Source of the DNA: Metapseudomonas resinovorans DSM 21078
GTDB lineage: Bacteria; Pseudomonadota; Gammaproteobacteria; Pseudomonadales; Pseudomonadaceae
Length of the DNA: 64,000 nucleotides
Direction: 5' to 3'
NCBI RefSeq assembly: GCF_000423545.1
Contig: NZ_AUIE01000028.1
Location: 39,223 to 103,222, forward strand
The position numbers and the translations under genes are program-made. Below, one piece after another: positions 9,586-19,706 of this stretch. Under the pieces are notes generated by a model, which worked only from the letters and a program-made list of their open reading frames with translations, made no database searches and was not told the origin of the DNA. How positions within the stretch are numbered: the stretch's first letter is position 1; every line of letters begins with the position of its first letter.

Positions 9586-10142
9586 CTGGGAGAGAGGGCA
9601 CTGTCCGGCGTGCGCCAGATCAGCAGGTCGGTGTCATAGCCCTGCTCTTCCACCCGTTCCAGCAACTGCTCGCGAGTCTTCTCCGAAACCACCGGCGTTC
9701 GCGACAGCAGCCAGAGGTACCGGCGATCAGGATTGCCCACCACGGCGGTGCGGTAGTCGTCATCCAGGTACAGCACCCAGTAGTCGCCCTTGGCAACGTC
9801 CGGAAAGAGCCGCGAGAACCAGTTATCGAAGCGCACCCACAGCTTGTCGGTACGTCCTTCCACCTGGGGCACGGCGTTGCCACGGGCTTCCTTCCAGTCA
9901 CCGTCCAGGGTGCGGCAGCGGTTCAGCACGCCCAGGCGGCCGTCGTCCTGCAGCCGGTAGTGCGCCTCGGACTGGGCGCAGCCGCGCTGGAAGAACATTG
10001 GCAACCGCGCCAGCTCGTACCAGGTGCCCTGGTAGCGTTCCAGGTCCACCGCCGCCACCGTGCGCGGTGCTGGCGGCGCCTCGTGATGACTGGCGCAGCC
10101 GGCCATCAGCAGGGCTGCCAGCAGTACGCCGGTTCGCGTCAC
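9573..10142 (-). CDS. blc: Outer-membrane lipocalin lipoprotein
   Basis: A 189-aa bacterial lipocalin. The lipobox LMAGC puts the lipidated cysteine at residue 16, and the family motif GTWYELARLP is at residues 39-48; RYLWLLSRTP is the second conserved strand. The start is a GTG whose bases overlap the stop of the upstream small lipoprotein (10139-10142). Blc-type proteins sit in the outer membrane and bind lysophospholipids or fatty acids; the ligand here is not visible. The C-terminus ends in a short Ser-Pro repeat produced by the hairpin at 9561-9585. Confidence 0.9.
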   Translation of the reverse strand: MTRTGVLLAALLMAGCASHHEAPPAPRTVAAVDLERYQGTWYELARLPMFFQRGCAQSEAHYRLQDDGRLGVLNRCRTLDGDWKEARGNAVPQVEGRTDKLWVRFDNWFSRLFPDVAKGDYWVLYLDDDYRTAVVGNPDRRYLWLLSRTPVVSEKTREQLLERVEEQGYDTDLLIWRTPDSALSPSPSP

Positions 10143-10393
10143 TTGAGCCCCTTGCCGGAGAACATCAGCACCTTGTCACCGGCGTACTGCACGCTGACGA
10201 AGGCCTTCTCGTCACCCCAGGTGCAGCTGGTCAGGCCCACGGCACCGGAGCACTCGGTCGGGCTGCCGAGCAGCATCTCGACCTCGGCCTTGGTCATGCC
10301 GGACTTGAGCTTGGAATAGTTTTCCTGGTTGAGCTTGTTGCAGGCGGCCAGCACCAGGCAGCAGGACAAAAGAGCGAGGGTACGCAGAGACAT
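10139..10393 (-). CDS. Small lipoprotein, DUF3862/SmpA-like
   Basis: An 84-aa lipoprotein with lipobox LAAC (Cys18) and a short fold of the BamE/SmpA type: the SGMTKAEVEMLLGSPTE segment is the usual signature of DUF3862-like proteins. AAGGAG lies 7 nt upstream of the ATG. It overlaps the lipocalin start by 4 nt, so the two are coupled. Role unknown; probably envelope-associated. Confidence 0.85.
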   Translation of the reverse strand: MSLRTLALLSCCLVLAACNKLNQENYSKLKSGMTKAEVEMLLGSPTECSGAVGLTSCTWGDEKAFVSVQYAGDKVLMFSGKGLK

Positions 10394-10461
10394 GAAGCAC
10401 TCCTTGGCGGATGGGACGCGACAAGCTTGGCACAGCGGTCGCGAGACTGCCCCATTTGAGC

Positions 10462-11061
10462 CTAGAAGCGTGAGCCGGGTTCCAGCAGGAAAGCGGATTC
10501 TTCAGCGCTGGATGATCGTCCGAGGACGGCGTTGCGATGGGGGAAGCGACCGAAGCGGGCGATGACCACCCGGTGGCGCTCGGAGAAATCGAGGAAGCCT
10601 TCGAACAGTGATCTGTCCGCTAGGTCGACGCCGTCGAGCAAAAGGCGATAGCGATAGAGGGCGCGCTCCTGGCTGGCCAGGTCTTCGGCGTGCTCCAGCA
10701 CCAGGTAGATGAACACCTGACGGATCGGCACGAGGTACCGCTCCAGGCCACGGGCCAGGCCGTCGGCCACCAGTGCCTGGGCGCGCGCGTCGCCGGCGAA
10801 ACCGCGCGGGCTATTGCGAAAGATCATGCGCGGCAACTGGTCCAGCAGGAGCACCAGCGCCAGCCAGCCATCCGGCTGCTCGGCCCAGTCGGCAAGTTCG
10901 CCGGCCAGGGCCTGTTCGACCAGGTCGCCGAAGCGCTCGCGGGCTTCGGCATCCTGATGGTCTTTCTTGCCGAACCAGAGCCCCTGGCGCGCCGCGGCGG
11001 TCTGGCTGGCGGAGGCCTCGGGGCCGAACCACCAGTCGAGCAACGGCTGCCAGGGCTGCAC
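10462..11061 (-). CDS. DUF924 family protein
   Basis: A 199-aa cytoplasmic protein of the DUF924 family, helical and TPR-like, recognised from LDWWFGPE at the N-terminus, LVLLLDQLPRMIFRNSPRGFAGD in the middle and the FIYLVLEHAEDLASQ helix. It starts 3 nt after the fbp stop codon on the same strand and is probably co-transcribed with fbp. No catalytic function is established for the family. Confidence 0.88.
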   Translation of the reverse strand: MQPWQPLLDWWFGPEASASQTAAARQGLWFGKKDHQDAEARERFGDLVEQALAGELADWAEQPDGWLALVLLLDQLPRMIFRNSPRGFAGDARAQALVADGLARGLERYLVPIRQVFIYLVLEHAEDLASQERALYRYRLLLDGVDLADRSLFEGFLDFSERHRVVIARFGRFPHRNAVLGRSSSAEESAFLLEPGSRF

Positions 11062-11064
11062 GGG

Positions 11065-12075
11065 TTACTCCTGGTGGTAACCGGTGACGCGGGCGACTTC
11101 TTCCTTGGAACCGAGGAAGACCGGCACGCGCTGGTGCAGGGAGGTCGGCTGGATCTCGAGGATGCGCTGGCGGCCATCGGTGGAGGCGCCGCCGGCCTGC
11201 TCGATGATGAAGGACATCGGGTTGGCCTCGTACATCAGGCGCAGCTTGCCGGGCTTCTCCGGCTCACGGGCGTCCCAGGGGTACATGAAGATGCCGCCGC
11301 GCGTGAGGATGCGGTGCACGTCGGCCACCATGGAGGCGATCCAGCGCATGTTGTAGTTCTTGCTCAGCGGGCCTTCCTTGCCGGCCAGCATCTCGCCGAC
11401 GTAGCGCTTCACCGGCTCTTCCCAGTGACGCTCATTGGACATGTTGATGGCGAACTCGGCGGTGGTTTCCGGTACACGGATGTTGTCGTGGGTGAGCACG
11501 AAGGAACCCAGTTCGCGGTCCAGGGTGAAGCCCTTCACGCCATCGCCCAGGGTCAGCATCAGCATGGTCTGCGGGCCGTAGATGGCGTAACCGGCGGCGA
11601 CCTGCTGGGAACCCGGCTGGAGGAAAGCCTGCTCGTTGAGGCTGTCGTTCTGCGAGAGGTGCTGGTCGGGGCAACGCAGTACCGAGAAGATGGTGCCCAC
11701 CGACACGTTGACGTCGATGTTGGAGGAGCCGTCCAGCGGGTCGAACACCAGCAGGTAGGCACCCTTCGGGTATTTGCCGGGGATCTGGTAGGCGTTGTCC
11801 ATTTCCTCGGAGGCCATGCCGGCCAGGTGGCCGCCCCACTCGTTGGCTTCCAGCAGAATCTCGTTGGACATCACGTCCAGCTTCTTCTGCACCTCGCCCT
11901 GCACGTTCTCGGTGCCCATGCTGCCGAGCACGCCGCCCAGCGCGCCCTTGGACACCGCATGGCTGATTTCCTTACAGGCGCGCGCGACAACCTCGATGAG
12001 GAAGCGCAGATCGGCAGGGGTGTTGTGGCTTCTGGTCTGCTCGATCAGGTAGCGACTCAGGGTAACGCGGGACAT
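11065..12075 (-). CDS. fbp: Fructose-1,6-bisphosphatase, class I
   Basis: A 336-aa gluconeogenic enzyme that hydrolyses fructose 1,6-bisphosphate to fructose 6-phosphate. The metal-binding motif [15 protein letters not shown] is intact and the C-terminal [13 protein letters not shown] motif is present. Pseudomonads depend on this step because they use the Entner-Doudoroff route and recycle triose phosphate. DUF924 follows 3 nt downstream. The 155-bp gap to the diguanylate cyclase gene shows no clear terminator. Confidence 0.96.
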   Translation of the reverse strand: MSRVTLSRYLIEQTRSHNTPADLRFLIEVVARACKEISHAVSKGALGGVLGSMGTENVQGEVQKKLDVMSNEILLEANEWGGHLAGMASEEMDNAYQIPGKYPKGAYLLVFDPLDGSSNIDVNVSVGTIFSVLRCPDQHLSQNDSLNEQAFLQPGSQQVAAGYAIYGPQTMLMLTLGDGVKGFTLDRELGSFVLTHDNIRVPETTAEFAINMSNERHWEEPVKRYVGEMLAGKEGPLSKNYNMRWIASMVADVHRILTRGGIFMYPWDAREPEKPGKLRLMYEANPMSFIIEQAGGASTDGRQRILEIQPTSLHQRVPVFLGSKEEVARVTGYHQE

Positions 12076-12230
12076 GGAATGGCTCCGGAGGGTGGAAAAA
12101 TGCGCGCAGTTTAGCGCGACTCGATTCGCAATGCCTCTCAGCGGGATGGAAGGTGCTGAAACGGCCTGCGGCGGCAGCCCGCAAGGGCTATGGATTCATC
12201 TGACGACAAGGATTTCGACGGGTTCCGCGG

Positions 12231-13880
12231 TCAGCCTGCAGCAGGCGCCGCCATCCTCCACACCTGGTTACGGCCGTTGCGCTTGGCCTCGTAGAGGCCG
12301 GCATCGGCCACCTGCATCAGCTCTTCCAGCGTCTGCCCCTGGACTGGCCAGACCGCCAGCCCGGCGGACAGGGTCACCGACAGCGGCCCCTCGCGGGTAG
12401 GCAGCGGCTGGCCGGCCAGCGCCTGGCAGAGCACCTGCAGCCGGGCGAAAGCCTCCTCGCCCGTGGCACCGGGCAGCAACAACAGGAACTCCTCGCCACC
12501 AATGCGGAACACCGCATCACTGCCACGCAGGTTGCCGGTCAGGTGGATGGCCACCGCACGCAGCACGTCGTCGCCGACCAGGTGGCCATGACGGTCGTTG
12601 AGCTGCTTGAAATGGTCGAGGTCAATCAGCGCCAGGGCGATGGGCGTACGTTCGCGCTGGCTGCGGGCAAGCTCGCGGGCGAACAGCTCACCCAGATGGC
12701 GGCGGTTGTACAGGCCGGTCAACGGGTCGCGCAGGGCCTGCTCCTGCAATTGTTCGTGCAGGCGCGTGATGGTACGCAGGCGCTCCTCGCTGGTGGCGAG
12801 CGCCTCGGCCAGCTTGAGTTCGCTGCAATGGCGCTCGGTGATGTCGCGCAGGTAGAGCATCTGCCCGAGGATGAAGGTGCCACCCCGGGTAACCCGCTCG
12901 ATATCACGGGAACGCACTTCGAAATAGCGCGAGGAACTGGCCGGAACCAGCAACATCTCCCTCTCCCCGGCCGTCAGCATTGCCTCCAGCTCCACGCCGT
13001 ACACCGGCCATTTGGCCAGCACCATGCCCTGCCAGGCCGCTGGCTGCCCGGCCAGCGCCAGGGCGGCGGGATTGGCGTCGATCACCCGACGCCTGGGGTC
13101 GACCACCAGCACCGGGTCGGGCAACTCCTCGAGCAGCAGGTGACGCGCCACCGGCAACATATCGAACAGGCGCACGCCGAGAATCAGGCAGGCAAACGCC
13201 ACCAGGGTGAAGGCGAAGCTGAAGGGCGTGGGGTCGAAGCCGAACAGCGTCCAGCCGTAGACCACATAGCTCAGGTTGGCGCCCCAGGGCACGCAGGTAA
13301 CCAGCACGAAGGCCAGATAATGCCGCCGATGGAGGCCATGGCTGGCCAGGGCCGCACGGGTCACCACGGCCAGGCAGAAAACCATGAAGACATAGACGTA
13401 GATGGCCACGGCATTGAACAGCGGGCCATGGTCATAGCGGATCGCCGCGCCGGGTAAGTCGTCCACCGGCAGGGTGCCGGGTCCGTAGTACAGCTGATGC
13501 CAGGGATTGCTCAACGCCATGCCGGAAGCCACCAGCGGGCCGATGCCCAGCAGCAGGAAGCCGCGCAGGCTCAAAGGTTCACGGATGCTGTTGACGTACT
13601 GCCAGAGGAAGACGGCCCAGAACGTTGGCACGCCGATGATGCCGGGCCACGCCATGCTGGCCCAGAACACCTTGCACTGCGGGCCCTGCGCGGCCAGTTC
13701 CAGACCTGCGGCGGCCAGCCACCAGCAAATCCCGAAGTGCAGGACGATAAAGCTTTCGCGGCCGGGGAAATGGCGCTGGCGGCTGACCCAGCGCGCCATG
13801 AGCATGACCCCCAGCCCAACGGCGATGGTCAGCGCCACCGGACCGTTGAGGCTCCAGCCACTGGCCAGGCAGGCGTTCAT
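12231..13880 (-). CDS. Membrane-bound diguanylate cyclase (7TM sensor, PAS, GGDEF)
   Basis: A 549-aa protein with an N-terminal block of seven hydrophobic helices resembling the histidine-kinase 7TM sensor region, a PAS-like segment (about residues 240-330), a short coiled region and a C-terminal GGDEF domain. The active-site motif is GGEEF, and RGSD placed five residues before it is an intact inhibitory I-site, so the protein should make cyclic di-GMP and be feedback-inhibited. The start at 13880 (MNACLASGW) has GGAG 9 nt upstream; the longer frame up to 14006 adds a poor-quality N-terminus. The sensed signal is unknown. Confidence 0.9.
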   Translation of the reverse strand: MNACLASGWSLNGPVALTIAVGLGVMLMARWVSRQRHFPGRESFIVLHFGICWWLAAAGLELAAQGPQCKVFWASMAWPGIIGVPTFWAVFLWQYVNSIREPLSLRGFLLLGIGPLVASGMALSNPWHQLYYGPGTLPVDDLPGAAIRYDHGPLFNAVAIYVYVFMVFCLAVVTRAALASHGLHRRHYLAFVLVTCVPWGANLSYVVYGWTLFGFDPTPFSFAFTLVAFACLILGVRLFDMLPVARHLLLEELPDPVLVVDPRRRVIDANPAALALAGQPAAWQGMVLAKWPVYGVELEAMLTAGEREMLLVPASSSRYFEVRSRDIERVTRGGTFILGQMLYLRDITERHCSELKLAEALATSEERLRTITRLHEQLQEQALRDPLTGLYNRRHLGELFARELARSQRERTPIALALIDLDHFKQLNDRHGHLVGDDVLRAVAIHLTGNLRGSDAVFRIGGEEFLLLLPGATGEEAFARLQVLCQALAGQPLPTREGPLSVTLSAGLAVWPVQGQTLEELMQVADAGLYEAKRNGRNQVWRMAAPAAG

Positions 13881-14052
13881 CGCCAGGCTCCGAGGAGCGC
13901 GGCAAGCGGCGAGGCGGAATCTGGAGAGAACTGCTGAAAGCTGAGCACTGGCCGTCCTGACCTGGCATTGGGACGGCAGGTTGCCGCCCCAGAAAACACA
14001 GAACAAAGATACATCAAAAAGCCACTACTACCGTAGGGTCTTCCGTCGATAC

Positions 14053-15435
14053 TCAGGATCGCGCCGTTGGCCGTCGCAACAGGCTGAAGGCCATGGCGCC
14101 CAACAGACCAACGCCCAGCAGCAACACCGCCCAGAGCCCGACACGCTTCCAGACGATCTGCCCTGCGGTCTGCCGCTCCGCCGGATGCACGCCAGTTTGC
14201 GGCGGTAGTGCCACCGCGTCGGCCTGCCCCATCTTCGCCAGGCTGGAACGGTCGAAACCCGGCACCAGCGTAGCCAGGGGCAGTTCCGTGCGGCTCGCTT
14301 CGAGATTGCCCAGGGCCAGCATGAACGGCGGGTTGCCTCGGGCGAGGAACACCACCTGGGTCGCGTGCATGCCCACCTCCAGGCGCGGCACCTGCTGGCC
14401 GAAGCCACCGGCACGCGGGTCCACCGTCAGGCGCAGTTGCTTGACCGCCATCCAGCCCGGCAGATCCAGCTCCTCCCGGGCCACCTCCTTGCCGTCCTGG
14501 GGCAGTCGGTAGAGCACGCCGGACGTCAACGGCTGCCATTGCGGGGCACCGTCGCGACGGGCCTCCACCTGCACCGGCAACAGGCTGCCAGGCCGTTCTA
14601 CGGCAATACGCAGACGCTCGATGGGCAGCCCCAGCGGCAAGTCCCAGACATATTGGCCATCTTTGCTGCTGATCGGCTCCAACGGAGCAGACCAGGCCAT
14701 GGTTGCCGGCAGGCTCTGCCGGCTGGCGCTCACCACGGTCGCGGCCGTCAGCTCTGGTGCCTGCTGCGGGCTCTGCCAGATCAGCCGCAGATAGCGCGCC
14801 GAACGTCCGGGCAGAGAGACTTCTCGCTGGTCGATGCGCTGGTCTGCGAAGGACAGCCGGGCCACCTGGCCATCCCCCCAGGACTCCCAATGCTGTAAGT
14901 CATCGCTGGCCTCGATGCTGAAACGCTGGAAGCCCTCGCCGTCGGCGTTCCAGTCCAGGTTCAGCTTTTCCAGGGGCGCCTGCACGCCGCTGGCGTCCAG
15001 CAGCCAGCCACGCAGCTGCTCACCCGCCGAAGCCGGGCCGTCCGCTACCACCTGCACCACGGTGCCGGTGGTGCTGCGCTCGACCCGCACACTGGGCAGA
15101 CCTGCCCCTTCGGCCGGACCGCGCAGAGGGAACCTGCGCAACGCATGTTCATGGCGGGCGCGTTGCTCGCTGGCGCTGCTGCGGGTCAGGGCGTAGGCCA
15201 GAGCCTCGCCTTCGGCGTTGAACACCCGCAGATCGCGCAGGTCCGCATGGCGAGCGGCGAAGTGCAGCGGCATGGGCAGGTCCATGCGATACCAGGGGCC
15301 TTCGCCATCAAGTCGCAACTCAACGCGGGTGGTGAAGTCGTCTGGCTGCACAGCGGCAAGCAGTGGCTGGCAGAGCAATCCCAGGCCGGCCAGCAGGGCC
15401 AGGCCTGGGCGGCGCAGACTAGAGAGCCCGATCAT
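14053..15435 (-). CDS. DUF3999 family membrane-anchored protein
   Basis: A 460-aa protein with an N-terminal signal peptide (LLAGLGLLCQPLLA), a long periplasmic beta-rich region and one C-terminal transmembrane helix (VLLLGVGLLGAMAFSLL) followed by a short Arg-rich tail. It matches the DUF3999 family, which is usually encoded next to a DUF2339 protein. Its ATG overlaps the DUF2339 stop by 4 nt (15432-15435). The pair probably forms an envelope complex of unknown function. Confidence 0.85.
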   Translation of the reverse strand: MIGLSSLRRPGLALLAGLGLLCQPLLAAVQPDDFTTRVELRLDGEGPWYRMDLPMPLHFAARHADLRDLRVFNAEGEALAYALTRSSASEQRARHEHALRRFPLRGPAEGAGLPSVRVERSTTGTVVQVVADGPASAGEQLRGWLLDASGVQAPLEKLNLDWNADGEGFQRFSIEASDDLQHWESWGDGQVARLSFADQRIDQREVSLPGRSARYLRLIWQSPQQAPELTAATVVSASRQSLPATMAWSAPLEPISSKDGQYVWDLPLGLPIERLRIAVERPGSLLPVQVEARRDGAPQWQPLTSGVLYRLPQDGKEVAREELDLPGWMAVKQLRLTVDPRAGGFGQQVPRLEVGMHATQVVFLARGNPPFMLALGNLEASRTELPLATLVPGFDRSSLAKMGQADAVALPPQTGVHPAERQTAGQIVWKRVGLWAVLLLGVGLLGAMAFSLLRRPTARS

Positions 15436-18400
15436 GCGTTGACCCGCTCCTGTTCAGGTTCCGCGCGCCTGGGCGGCAGGGGCGCGAAGTAGCCGACGAC
15501 CAGCAGCAGGACGCCGACGCCAATGAAGGACACGATGCGCTCCAGGCCACCGCGATTGCCCAGTTCGACGAAGAACAGCTTGGCCACCACCAGCGCGATC
15601 AGCGCCGCGCCTACCAGCCAGAGTTCACGGCGGGCACGCAGGTGTCCGCCGACCATCAGGCCAAGGGCAATGCTGGTCCAGACGATGGAGAGTCCGGCCT
15701 GCACCAGCATCGAGTCGAGCTGCGCCTCCAACTGGTACGGCACACCGCCCCAATGGTGGGCGCAGCGGAACACCGCCGCGGTGGCCAGGGCAAACAGCGA
15801 CACGCCGGCCACCCCTTGCGCAAGCCAGGCCGGCAGCGTGATCAGGCCGAACTGCGGCAGGCAATCACGCAGCCAGAGGCAAACGCCGAGCAGCGCGAAC
15901 AGCAGCCCCAGTTCCAGCGGGTTGAGCAGCGGCAGGTAGGGCAGCGGTTCGGCAGCGCCATCGCTCCAGGCGTTGGCGATCCAGAACCAGGCGAGCATCA
16001 GCAGCGCCAGCGGTAGCGATGCCCAAAGGCGGTACTCCTGTGGGTAGGCGGCGACCGGCCACGGCAGGCGCGGTCGCAGCGCTACCAGCAGCAGCCAGGC
16101 GCTCGGCAACAGCGCCCAGCCCAGCCATCGCCAGGCGTTGTACTGCTCGGACATCAGCATCAGCAGGTAACGCAGCTCCAGCGCCAGCACGCCGAGCAGC
16201 AACCAGCAACCCAACACATGGGCGGCACCGCGCGCACCGGCCGGCAACAGACCGTCGAGCCGCCGCAGCGTCAGCAGGTGAACCACGAACAGCGCACTCC
16301 AGCCGGCCCAGCCAAGCTGCGCCGCCGGGTGATACTGCGGCGCCCAGGCAACCGCCAGCGCCACCAACCCCGCTGGAGCCAGTACCAGGCAAAGCAAGGC
16401 CAGCGCGCGCCACTGCTCACGCCCTGCCAGCCAGGTGGTGAAGGCCACGCTGGCGGCGGCCAGTAGCAATGCCAGCGGCACCTGCATCCCGGGCTCCACG
16501 AAGCGGCCGATTTCCGCCAGCCAAGCCAGCGCCCACCAGCCGGCGCTCCAGGCCAGCAGCAACTGCGCCAGGTGCGCCAGGCTGAGCCCCGCCATGGCCG
16601 CGTCGACACGCGCCACGCGCTGCAGGCGCCAAGCCCCGATAAAGGCCGCCATGGCCAGCACCGCTGGCGTCCAGAAGCCGGCATGGGCCAGCGGCCGCAA
16701 GCCTTCGCCACTCAGCTCGCCCAACAGCAGCGGGCTGACCGCGAGGAAGCTCATGCCCGCCAGCAACTGCAAGAACAGGCCGAACCAGAATGCCGCGCGT
16801 TGCTGCAGATAGAGGCTGAGCCAGAGGATCAACAGCCCACTGCCCGCCCAGACCGCACCTGCCGTGCGCCAGGGCAGGACGAACAGCACCGCCAGGTTGA
16901 CGAAGGCCAATCCTGCCAATAGCACCAGCGACAGACCGCGGAGCAGCCGCGCATCACTGCGCGCCAGCGGGTGGCGTGCCGTCAGCAGCATCCCGGCGAT
17001 CAGCGCCAGGCCGATCAGCGACGCCACCATCAGCCCACGCCAGCCCTGCACATTGCCGCTGCCCAGGCCCGTGCCATCCAGATCGAAGAGGAAGATCGCC
17101 CCGCCGAGCAACTGCACCGCGAACGCACTGAACAGGAAGGTGCGCGACCCCAGCCGCAGCCCAACAAAGAGCGTCGCCAGACCGGCCAGGGCCCAGGCGA
17201 TGGCCGTGCCTTGGGCGGCAAGCGCAAGCGGCGCCATCAGGTAAAGGAATGCCAGGCCGGCGCAGGCCAGCGCTGGCAGGCAGCGGCGTTCCAGCTCGGT
17301 GGCGGCCTCAACGGGTGCCCGGCGCAGCTGCCAGAACACGAACAGCAGCGCCGCACCCAGCATCAAGGCCCCCAGGGGCGAGCCGTCCAGCATGGCATCG
17401 CCCCCGTCACGCAACCCGCCCAGGAAGGCCAGGGCCGCGCCAACCTGCAGCAGCAAGGCGAACGCCCGCGCCAAGGGCCGGCCCTGGCGCAGGCCAAGCC
17501 AGTAGATCCCGGCGCCCTCCACCGCCCAGGCGGCAGACGTCCAGCGGGCATCCAGCCCCAGCGGAATCGCCAGGCTGCCGAACACCACGCCCAGCGCCAG
17601 GCAGGTTTCCACCAGCAGCAGCGCGCGGCCAGCCGTGCGGCCGGCAAGGACTCGTGCCAGGACGATGTAGAACAGCCCCAGGGCGAGGGCACTGAAGGCG
17701 GCGCCGAACTCGATATGGCGGATCAACGCCACCTGCAGGCCGAAACCGATGATAGGCGGACCAAACAGCACGGTGCCGTCCACCGTATCGCCCTGACGTG
17801 CCGACCAGCGCAGTAGTTCGCCACGCTCTTCGGGCGCGTCCGCCGCATCCGCCAGCTTGCGCCGGGCGAACAGCAGGCCGATGCCCACGTACATCAGGAA
17901 GAACAACACCAGGAAGGGCTCGGTGCTGGCGAAGAGCTCCGGACGGTACGAGCGCAGGCCCCAGGCAAAGCCGATGCCGAAGGTCCCGACGAAACCGATC
18001 AGATTGAGCAGCCGCCAGGCCTTGAACCAGGCAATCGCGAAGATGCCCGCGTTGAGCAGTGCGAAGTAGCTGAAGAGCGCCACATGGTTGCCGCTGCCAC
18101 TGGAGGTGAGGATCGGCGCGGCGAAACCGCCCAGGGCTGCAGCGGCGGCCAGGCCGAGTGCATCCTGGGCCACGGCGAGGATGGCGGAGAACAGGGTGAC
18201 CGCCACCAGCAGGCCGAAGGCCATCGTCGGGTCCAGCAGCGGATGCAGGCGCATGGCGGCGAACACCGTCAGGTAGAGCACGGCAATACCGGCGCCCTGG
18301 AGCATCAGCCCGTAGTTCGGATTGCGTCGGCGTAGCCACCAGCCAAGGCCGAGCAAGGCAATAGCCGCCAGGGCCACCCCGGCATAGCGCAGTTCGATGG

Positions 18401-19028
18401 GAACAACCATGCCTTCAGTGGCATAGCGCAGCAGGAAGGCCAGGCCCAGGAAGAGCAGCACCACCCCGACGCGCAACACGGTATTGCCGCCGAACAGCCA
18501 ATTGCGCGCCGCGGCAAAACCCCGCTCGAGCAGCGAGGGTTCGCGGGGTTTGGGCGGACTCGGAGGGGCCTGGCGGGGAGCGCTGGGGCGCGCTTCACGG
18601 CCCCAGGCATCGGCGGGCGGGGCAGCCGCTGGCGCGGGCTTCGGCTCCGCAGCGGCAACCGGTTCCGCCAGCACCTCGGCAGGCAACTCCCAGATCAGCT
18701 CGGAATCGTCGTCGGGCACCGCCTCGGGCGCGCGCTCAGCCGGAGCCACCTCAGGCTGGGTAACAGGAGGTGGCGCCTCTGCAGCCGGCTGCGCTTTGCC
18801 CTGCTCCACCTTGAGCAGGCGCTCATGGATGGCTTGGGTGCCTTTGTCGAAACGGGCGGCGAAGCTGGCCTGCGCCTTGCGCAACTCGGCGTTCTCCCGC
18901 GCCAACCCCTGGAGGCGAATGGCCTGGCCCAACCCCAGGCCTATCAGGCCGCCGAGCAGGGCACCCGTAACGCTTTCATCAATCCCGGCGCCGAAGGCCA
19001 GACCAACCAGCATGAAGATCCATTGCAT
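15432..19028 (-). CDS. DUF2339 family large polytopic membrane protein
   Basis: A protein of about 1,198 aa. Residues 1-170 contain two short hydrophobic segments, a coiled region and a Pro/Ala-rich acidic linker; the remainder has roughly 30 hydrophobic helices, as in DUF2339 proteins. I chose the ATG at 19028 (MQWIFMLVGLAFG), which begins directly with a membrane helix, over the ATG at 19055; neither has a strong ribosome-binding site. It is coupled to the DUF3999 gene. No enzymatic motif is visible. Confidence 0.85.
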   Translation of the reverse strand: MQWIFMLVGLAFGAGIDESVTGALLGGLIGLGLGQAIRLQGLARENAELRKAQASFAARFDKGTQAIHERLLKVEQGKAQPAAEAPPPVTQPEVAPAERAPEAVPDDDSELIWELPAEVLAEPVAAAEPKPAPAAAPPADAWGREARPSAPRQAPPSPPKPREPSLLERGFAAARNWLFGGNTVLRVGVVLLFLGLAFLLRYATEGMVVPIELRYAGVALAAIALLGLGWWLRRRNPNYGLMLQGAGIAVLYLTVFAAMRLHPLLDPTMAFGLLVAVTLFSAILAVAQDALGLAAAAALGGFAAPILTSSGSGNHVALFSYFALLNAGIFAIAWFKAWRLLNLIGFVGTFGIGFAWGLRSYRPELFASTEPFLVLFFLMYVGIGLLFARRKLADAADAPEERGELLRWSARQGDTVDGTVLFGPPIIGFGLQVALIRHIEFGAAFSALALGLFYIVLARVLAGRTAGRALLLVETCLALGVVFGSLAIPLGLDARWTSAAWAVEGAGIYWLGLRQGRPLARAFALLLQVGAALAFLGGLRDGGDAMLDGSPLGALMLGAALLFVFWQLRRAPVEAATELERRCLPALACAGLAFLYLMAPLALAAQGTAIAWALAGLATLFVGLRLGSRTFLFSAFAVQLLGGAIFLFDLDGTGLGSGNVQGWRGLMVASLIGLALIAGMLLTARHPLARSDARLLRGLSLVLLAGLAFVNLAVLFVLPWRTAGAVWAGSGLLILWLSLYLQQRAAFWFGLFLQLLAGMSFLAVSPLLLGELSGEGLRPLAHAGFWTPAVLAMAAFIGAWRLQRVARVDAAMAGLSLAHLAQLLLAWSAGWWALAWLAEIGRFVEPGMQVPLALLLAAASVAFTTWLAGREQWRALALLCLVLAPAGLVALAVAWAPQYHPAAQLGWAGWSALFVVHLLTLRRLDGLLPAGARGAAHVLGCWLLLGVLALELRYLLMLMSEQYNAWRWLGWALLPSAWLLLVALRPRLPWPVAAYPQEYRLWASLPLALLMLAWFWIANAWSDGAAEPLPYLPLLNPLELGLLFALLGVCLWLRDCLPQFGLITLPAWLAQGVAGVSLFALATAAVFRCAHHWGGVPYQLEAQLDSMLVQAGLSIVWTSIALGLMVGGHLRARRELWLVGAALIALVVAKLFFVELGNRGGLERIVSFIGVGVLLLVVGYFAPLPPRRAEPEQERVNA

Positions 19029-19294
19029 GCAGCGTTTTCTCGGATGATTGTGCACATTGGGGCCGCATCCATCGCAGCCGCGACCGGCCCGACGCTACAG
19101 GAGAACGGGTGTCGACCCAATAGAGACGCCTGAGTCCTGGCTCACGGACACAGAAGATTCCTACAGCCCCGCGCGATATCGACACAAATCTGGTGAGACA
19201 AAGGGAAATTTCGCGTTCCCCGACGGGAAACTGTTCACTTTTTCACCGACATCGCTATGATGCCCGCCCTTCTCCCCTAGCCTGTTCGCCGACC

Positions 19295-19690
19295 ATGAAG
19301 ACCATGATGATCGTCGGTGCCGACCTTGACCGGACGGACACCTGGATCAAATACGAAAAGACCATGTGCCACGCCTGCGCCTCCAGCTGCTGCACCATGC
19401 CGGTCGAAACGCGTCTGAGCGACCTGATCCGCCTGGAGCTGGTCGCCGAGTTCGAGCGAGGCGAACCGCCGAAGAACATTGCGAAACGGCTGATGAAGGA
19501 CGGCGTGGTGGAGCGCTTCAACCAGAAGTCCGGCATCTTCACCCTCACTCGCATGGGCAACAACGACTGCTACTTCCTCGACCGCAAGAGCCGTCTGTGC
19601 ACCGTCTACGACAAGCGCCCGGAAACCTGCCGCAACCACCCGCGCATCGGTCCGCGCCCGGGCTACTGCGCCTTCAAGCCGAAGGACTGA
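19295..19690 (+). CDS. YkgJ-family cysteine-cluster protein
   Basis: A 131-aa cytoplasmic protein with the cysteine pattern of the YkgJ/CxxCxxCC family: MCHACASSCC near residue 25, a further Cys in NNDCYFLD, then LCTVYDKRPETCRNHP and GYCAF. These residues probably bind zinc or an iron-sulfur cluster. The start at 19295 follows a 5' AT-rich region and lies closest to the conserved part; an in-frame start at 19193 would add 34 unconserved residues. It is divergent from the DUF2339 gene. Function unknown. Confidence 0.85.
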   Translation: MKTMMIVGADLDRTDTWIKYEKTMCHACASSCCTMPVETRLSDLIRLELVAEFERGEPPKNIAKRLMKDGVVERFNQKSGIFTLTRMGNNDCYFLDRKSRLCTVYDKRPETCRNHPRIGPRPGYCAFKPKD

Positions 19691-19706
19691 ACCCCGGACT
19701 CTGGCG